Source of the DNA: Spirochaetales bacterium
GTDB lineage: Bacteria; Spirochaetota; Spirochaetia; DSM-27196; SKKC01
Reading direction: 5' to 3'
Length of the DNA stretch: 16,572 bases
Assembly (NCBI GenBank): GCA_007126865.1
Contig: SLAN01000291.1
Coordinates: 1 to 16,572, forward strand
The first letter of the stretch is position 1. Every line of letters starts with the position of its first letter. The notes below the pieces were generated by a model. The model had not been told where the DNA came from. It made no database searches and saw only the letters and a list, made by a program, of their open reading frames with translations. Below are positions 13,183 to 16,572 of the stretch, in pieces. The translations under genes and the position numbers were made by a program.

Positions 13183-14229
13183 CTACCGTACCTTCAAGAA
13201 CATGCCGAACAGGATGATGATCAGTAACGCCTGAATGAGTCCGAAGCGGATAAGCACCTGCGTGTTCGACCACTCACGAACGTTGCGGAAATGGTCGTGC
13301 AACGGAAAGCGCACGGTGTGCAGTATCCTCACGTTGAAGAAGCGCAGTAGAAACACCTTCAGCAGTCCGGTGCCGCCGTTGACGAGAATTACCGTGCTTA
13401 CGATCAGCAGAAGGAACGGATTGCGGGCGATAATAATCGATATGCCGAGATAGAAGCCGATCGCGCGCGAGCCCGCATCTCCCATTAGTATCTCACTGGG
13501 ATAGGCGTTATACCAGAGATATCCCGAAAGACATCCCACAAGCACGAAGGTCATGATCGACCACGTTGCCGCATCCGGATAGTGTGGCAGGAGCAGATGA
13601 GCGGCGATTTCCACATGTCCGACCACGAAATAGAGAAATACTCCGATACTGATCAGCCCGAGCAGGACCAGCGAGCTCGACAGCCCGTCAACGCCGTCGG
13701 TGCAGTTCGTGCTGTTGATACTCAACCAGAGGATGATAACCGCCACGGGGACGAAGATCGCAGGGGGCACAAGAAACTCACCGGTCACAAACGGGAGCCA
13801 GATCTCCGAGCGCGATGTAGCGAGCAGCAACGCTCCGGCAAGTGCCAGTCCGAAGTCGAGAGCACCCTTTGTATACTCGGTCCACGGGTTGGAGCTTCGA
13901 TCGTCGAAAAATCCGCTCAACATTGCAAGATAGGTAATCACGAGAATGAGTATTTGCTCGCCCTGAAGCGGCACCATAAGCAGACTCACGAGACAGAATA
14001 CCGATATGAAGATGATCCCCGATCCGGTCGGTTTCCCCCGCGCCGCCCCACCCTGGACGGCGAACTCGCGCCCCCGGTCGGTCGGCAGAAGCCATCGAAA
14101 GCGAGGGAGAGCAAACAGGGTCACGAAAAACGCCACGATTGTGCCTGCGGCGGCGAGAAAGAGGTAAGAAGTGAGGAGTCGAAACGGCCCGAACGCCGGG
14201 GTGAATAACTGACCAAGGTGATACAGCAT
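13183..14229 (-). CDS. mraY: Phospho-N-acetylmuramoyl-pentapeptide transferase
   Basis: Integral inner-membrane enzyme that makes lipid I from UDP-MurNAc-pentapeptide and undecaprenyl phosphate for peptidoglycan synthesis. The 348 residues contain about ten hydrophobic helices. Conserved points: GKPTGSGIIFI (65-75, usually TPTMGG), GFFDDR with the Asp pair 109-110, NCTDGVDGL (175-183), LWYNAYPSEILMGDAGS (238-254) and the C-terminal ending FLKVR as in E. coli MraY. The family's HHH motif reads HDH here (311-313), a departure in a residue set implicated in catalysis. Length, start MLYHLGQLF and end favour MraY over WecA-type enzymes, though it is divergent. It stands alone, not in a mur/dcw cluster. 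ATG 14229 has only a distant AGGA. Confidence 0.82.
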   Translation of the reverse strand: MLYHLGQLFTPAFGPFRLLTSYLFLAAAGTIVAFFVTLFALPRFRWLLPTDRGREFAVQGGAARGKPTGSGIIFISVFCLVSLLMVPLQGEQILILVITYLAMLSGFFDDRSSNPWTEYTKGALDFGLALAGALLLATSRSEIWLPFVTGEFLVPPAIFVPVAVIILWLSINSTNCTDGVDGLSSSLVLLGLISIGVFLYFVVGHVEIAAHLLLPHYPDAATWSIMTFVLVGCLSGYLWYNAYPSEILMGDAGSRAIGFYLGISIIIARNPFLLLIVSTVILVNGGTGLLKVFLLRFFNVRILHTVRFPLHDHFRNVREWSNTQVLIRFGLIQALLIIILFGMFLKVR

Positions 14230-14255
14230 ATGAGACAGTACCGTCCTGCCCCCGT

Positions 14256-14284
14256 ATCCTACCGGCCCTCCGGTACGTTGCCAA
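14256..14284 (-). promoter_or_regulatory. Promoter of mraY with a hairpin/operator in its spacer
   Basis: On the minus strand TTGGCA (14284-14279) and TAGGAT (14261-14256) are 17 bases apart, 5/6 and 4/6 consensus matches. The inverted repeat TACCGG-CCCT-CCGGTA (14260-14275), perfect over 6 bp, fills most of the spacer. This would suit a repressor site, though none is known to me. Leader length is about 20 bases. Confidence 0.5.
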
Positions 14285-14315
14285 GTGTACGAATTGTCTG
14301 CCTACGCTTCCGCTT

Positions 14316-14330
14316 GGGGCACGAAGCCCC
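14316..14330. other. Small stem-loop in the bioY upstream region
   Basis: GGGGC and GCCCC flank the 5-base loop ACGAA. It lies 44 bases before the bioY start. There is no T-run, so it is not a convincing terminator, and no known BirA or BioR operator pattern is visible in the gap 14230-14373. Confidence 0.25.
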
Positions 14331-14373
14331 CGCTTGTCCAGCTATCGCCGCTTCGAATAGGTTGGAGATCGAT

Positions 14374-14988
14374 ATGAGATCGCCTACGATTCATTCGATA
14401 ACACGCGTATCGATGTTTGCCGCGCTTATCGCGGCCGGGAGCTATATTTCGATACCGTTACCGGGCTCTCCGGTGCCGGTGGTCCTCGCCAACCTGTTTG
14501 TCGTCCTTGCCGGAATCGTACTCGGCGCGAAAGCGGGTGCGGCATCGGTAATCATCTATCTCGCGCTCGGCGCGGCAGGCCTTCCGGTCTTCTCTGCGGG
14601 TGCCGGAGGTCTCGTGCATTTCGCCGGCCCGACCGGCGGTTACCTTGTCGGCTATCTCCTCGCTGCCTTGTGTGCGGGGTCGGTCGCACAACTGCTCCTG
14701 CCCGCCGACGCTGCACGCTCGCACCGTCGCACGGCCGGCACGGCGCTCTTCGGCTTCCTCTCCGCGCTCATCGGCCTGGCAGTAATCTACGTACCCGGTG
14801 TCATCTGGATGGCGCTCCTGCTCGAGCTCGACGCACCGTCCGCTCTCACCGCCGGTCTGATCCCGTTTCTGCCCGGCGACCTCGCGAAGGCCGCCGCCGC
14901 CGGGGCCGCGGTCCCTGCGCTCGTCGAAGCGCGTTCATCTATCGGTACGATGGCCGTCGGACGCACCCGGCGCGATGTGGAATCGTGA
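14374..14988 (+). CDS. bioY: BioY, biotin-binding S component of an ECF transporter
   Basis: Membrane protein of 204 residues that binds biotin and imports it with the ECF module encoded by the next two genes. About six hydrophobic helices are present. The family hallmark GLPVFSAGAGGLVHFAGPTGGYLVGY spans 69-94, preceded by SIPLPGSPVPVVLANLFVVLAG (26-47). The C-terminal part shows LPGDLAKAAAA (166-176). The ATG at 14374 follows GGAG by six bases and gives the usual family length; the open frame extends back to 14218 but without family-like sequence. It overlaps bioM by GTGA at 14985-14988. Presence of a full uptake system suggests that this organism takes up at least part of its biotin. Confidence 0.95.
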   Translation: MRSPTIHSITRVSMFAALIAAGSYISIPLPGSPVPVVLANLFVVLAGIVLGAKAGAASVIIYLALGAAGLPVFSAGAGGLVHFAGPTGGYLVGYLLAALCAGSVAQLLLPADAARSHRRTAGTALFGFLSALIGLAVIYVPGVIWMALLLELDAPSALTAGLIPFLPGDLAKAAAAGAAVPALVEARSSIGTMAVGRTRRDVES

Positions 14989-15742
14989 GCGCATCCACTC
15001 CTGTTCTCCGCGCCGAACACATAACCCTCGATACGTCGGAGTCTGTGCTCCTTCGCGATGTGACCCTTGACCTGCCGAACGCCTCCATGTCGGTCCTCGC
15101 GGGGGCGGTAGGGGCAGGAAAGAGCTTGCTCGCCCGAATCCTCGCCGGATTGCTCGAACCGAGCTCCGGAACCGTGTATCTCAACGGCACTCCGCTCAAA
15201 CACGCGCGAGCACGAGGTTCGGGAGGCATAGCGATCGTCTTTCAGGATGCTTCGGCTCACTTGATCGGTTCTACCGTGGAGGAGGATGTCGCCATAGGCG
15301 TCCGCAGGACGCGGCGCTCGAAGGAGGAGTGCCACCACGCGGCCCGGACAGCACTCGTGCGATGCGGCATCTCGCACCTCGCACAGCGGCCGATCTCTCA
15401 GCTCTCCGGAGGAGAGGCGCGGTTGACCGCGTTCGCAAGTGCCCTCGTGCTTGAGCCTAACGTCTTCATTTGCGACGAACCGTTCTCGAACCTCGACTGG
15501 AACGGGGTATCGCGCGTTCTTCGCGTACTGGTGAATACCGTGCACGCCGGGGCGGCGGTCCTTGTCGTTACCCACGAGCTCGAGAAGGTTCTCGCTCACG
15601 CACGCCGCCTCTTCCTCCTCGACGAAGGCAAACTCCGCCTCTCGGTGGAGCTCCCGGCGGGCCTCAACCACTCGGCGAGAGCCGACCTGGAAGCAGCGGG
15701 TGTGCGCGCGCGAGGCCGGATCGATACCATGAGTTGGCTCAG

Positions 15743-15746
<4 letters not shown>
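14985..15746 (+). CDS. bioM: BioM, ATPase of the biotin ECF transporter
   Basis: ABC ATPase of 253 residues (EcfA/CbiO type) that energises BioY-BioN. Walker A GAVGAGKS (40-47), Q-loop VFQDASAHLIGSTVEEDVAIG (85-105) with the typical VEEDVAIG of ECF ATPases, signature LSGGEARLTAFASAL (140-154), Walker B FICDEPFSNLD (161-171) and switch His197. The start is the GTG at 14985, giving a GTGA overlap with bioY and placing the first strand (VLRAEHITLD) eight residues in. The frame remains open 105 codons upstream, but that segment is a shadow inside bioY. It is a single ATPase, so it would act as a homodimer as in BioMNY systems. Confidence 0.92.

Positions 15747-16572
<826 letters not shown>

Noticed and set aside
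14230..14373. Possible biotin regulator operator or riboswitch upstream of bioY
   Set aside because: No BirA, BioR or BioQ palindrome pattern is visible, and the small hairpins there do not resemble a known riboswitch.
14787..15671. 294-codon minus-strand open frame
   Set aside because: Antisense to bioY and bioM, which have unmistakable motifs; no protein family resemblance.

Overview
The window is a gene-dense, GC-rich bacterial chromosome segment with no tRNA, rRNA, CRISPR array, insertion sequence or phage gene that I could see. The gene set (periplasmic betaine-type binding protein, cNMP-binding/GGDEF proteins, a divergent MraY, an ECF biotin transporter, a plant-like ketol-acid reductoisomerase) looks most like a free-living spirochaete of the Spirochaetales. 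That placement is inference from recalled family resemblance, not a search. No gap between genes exceeds 180 bases.

Layout. (1) Bases 1-989 (+): 3' part of a citrate synthase gene. (2) 990-1108: convergent gap with four 21-bp tandem repeats and a long hairpin. (3) 1109-4283 (-): three genes joined by 4-base ATGA overlaps, two cNMP-binding/GGDEF proteins followed by a DHH phosphoesterase. One GGDEF is intact with an I-site; the other has lost its active-site residues. (4) 4360-5718 (-): argA, first step of arginine synthesis, with a TTG start. (5) 5771-9750 (-): a complete osmoprotectant ABC operon in the order of E. coli yehZYXW. (6) 9929-10885 (+): an odd glyoxalase-fold protein whose 3' end overlaps the convergent hydrolase gene. 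(7) 10813-12269 (-): a CinA-N-like protein and a PF02230-type serine hydrolase, translationally coupled. (8) 12403-13179 (+): a lone Mn/Zn-type ABC ATPase. (9) 13183-14229 (-): mraY. (10) 14374-16486 (+): bioY-bioM-bioN, followed by the start of ilvC at 16455, which runs off the window.

Seven gene junctions are ATGA or GTGA stop/start overlaps, so translational coupling is a general habit of this genome and it fixes several start codons. I found six plausible sigma70-type promoters by eye. Two of them (upstream of the cinA-like gene and of ilvC) place the transcription start only a few bases before the ATG, and neither gene has a Shine-Dalgarno sequence, which suggests leaderless mRNAs.

The most interesting unit is the 1109-4283 operon. 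It couples cyclic-nucleotide-sensing diguanylate cyclase proteins, one active-looking and one degenerate, to a DHH phosphoesterase of the superfamily that includes nanoRNases degrading pGpG and pApA. It may be a compact cNMP-to-c-di-GMP signalling cassette. This is a hypothesis from domain content and gene coupling only.
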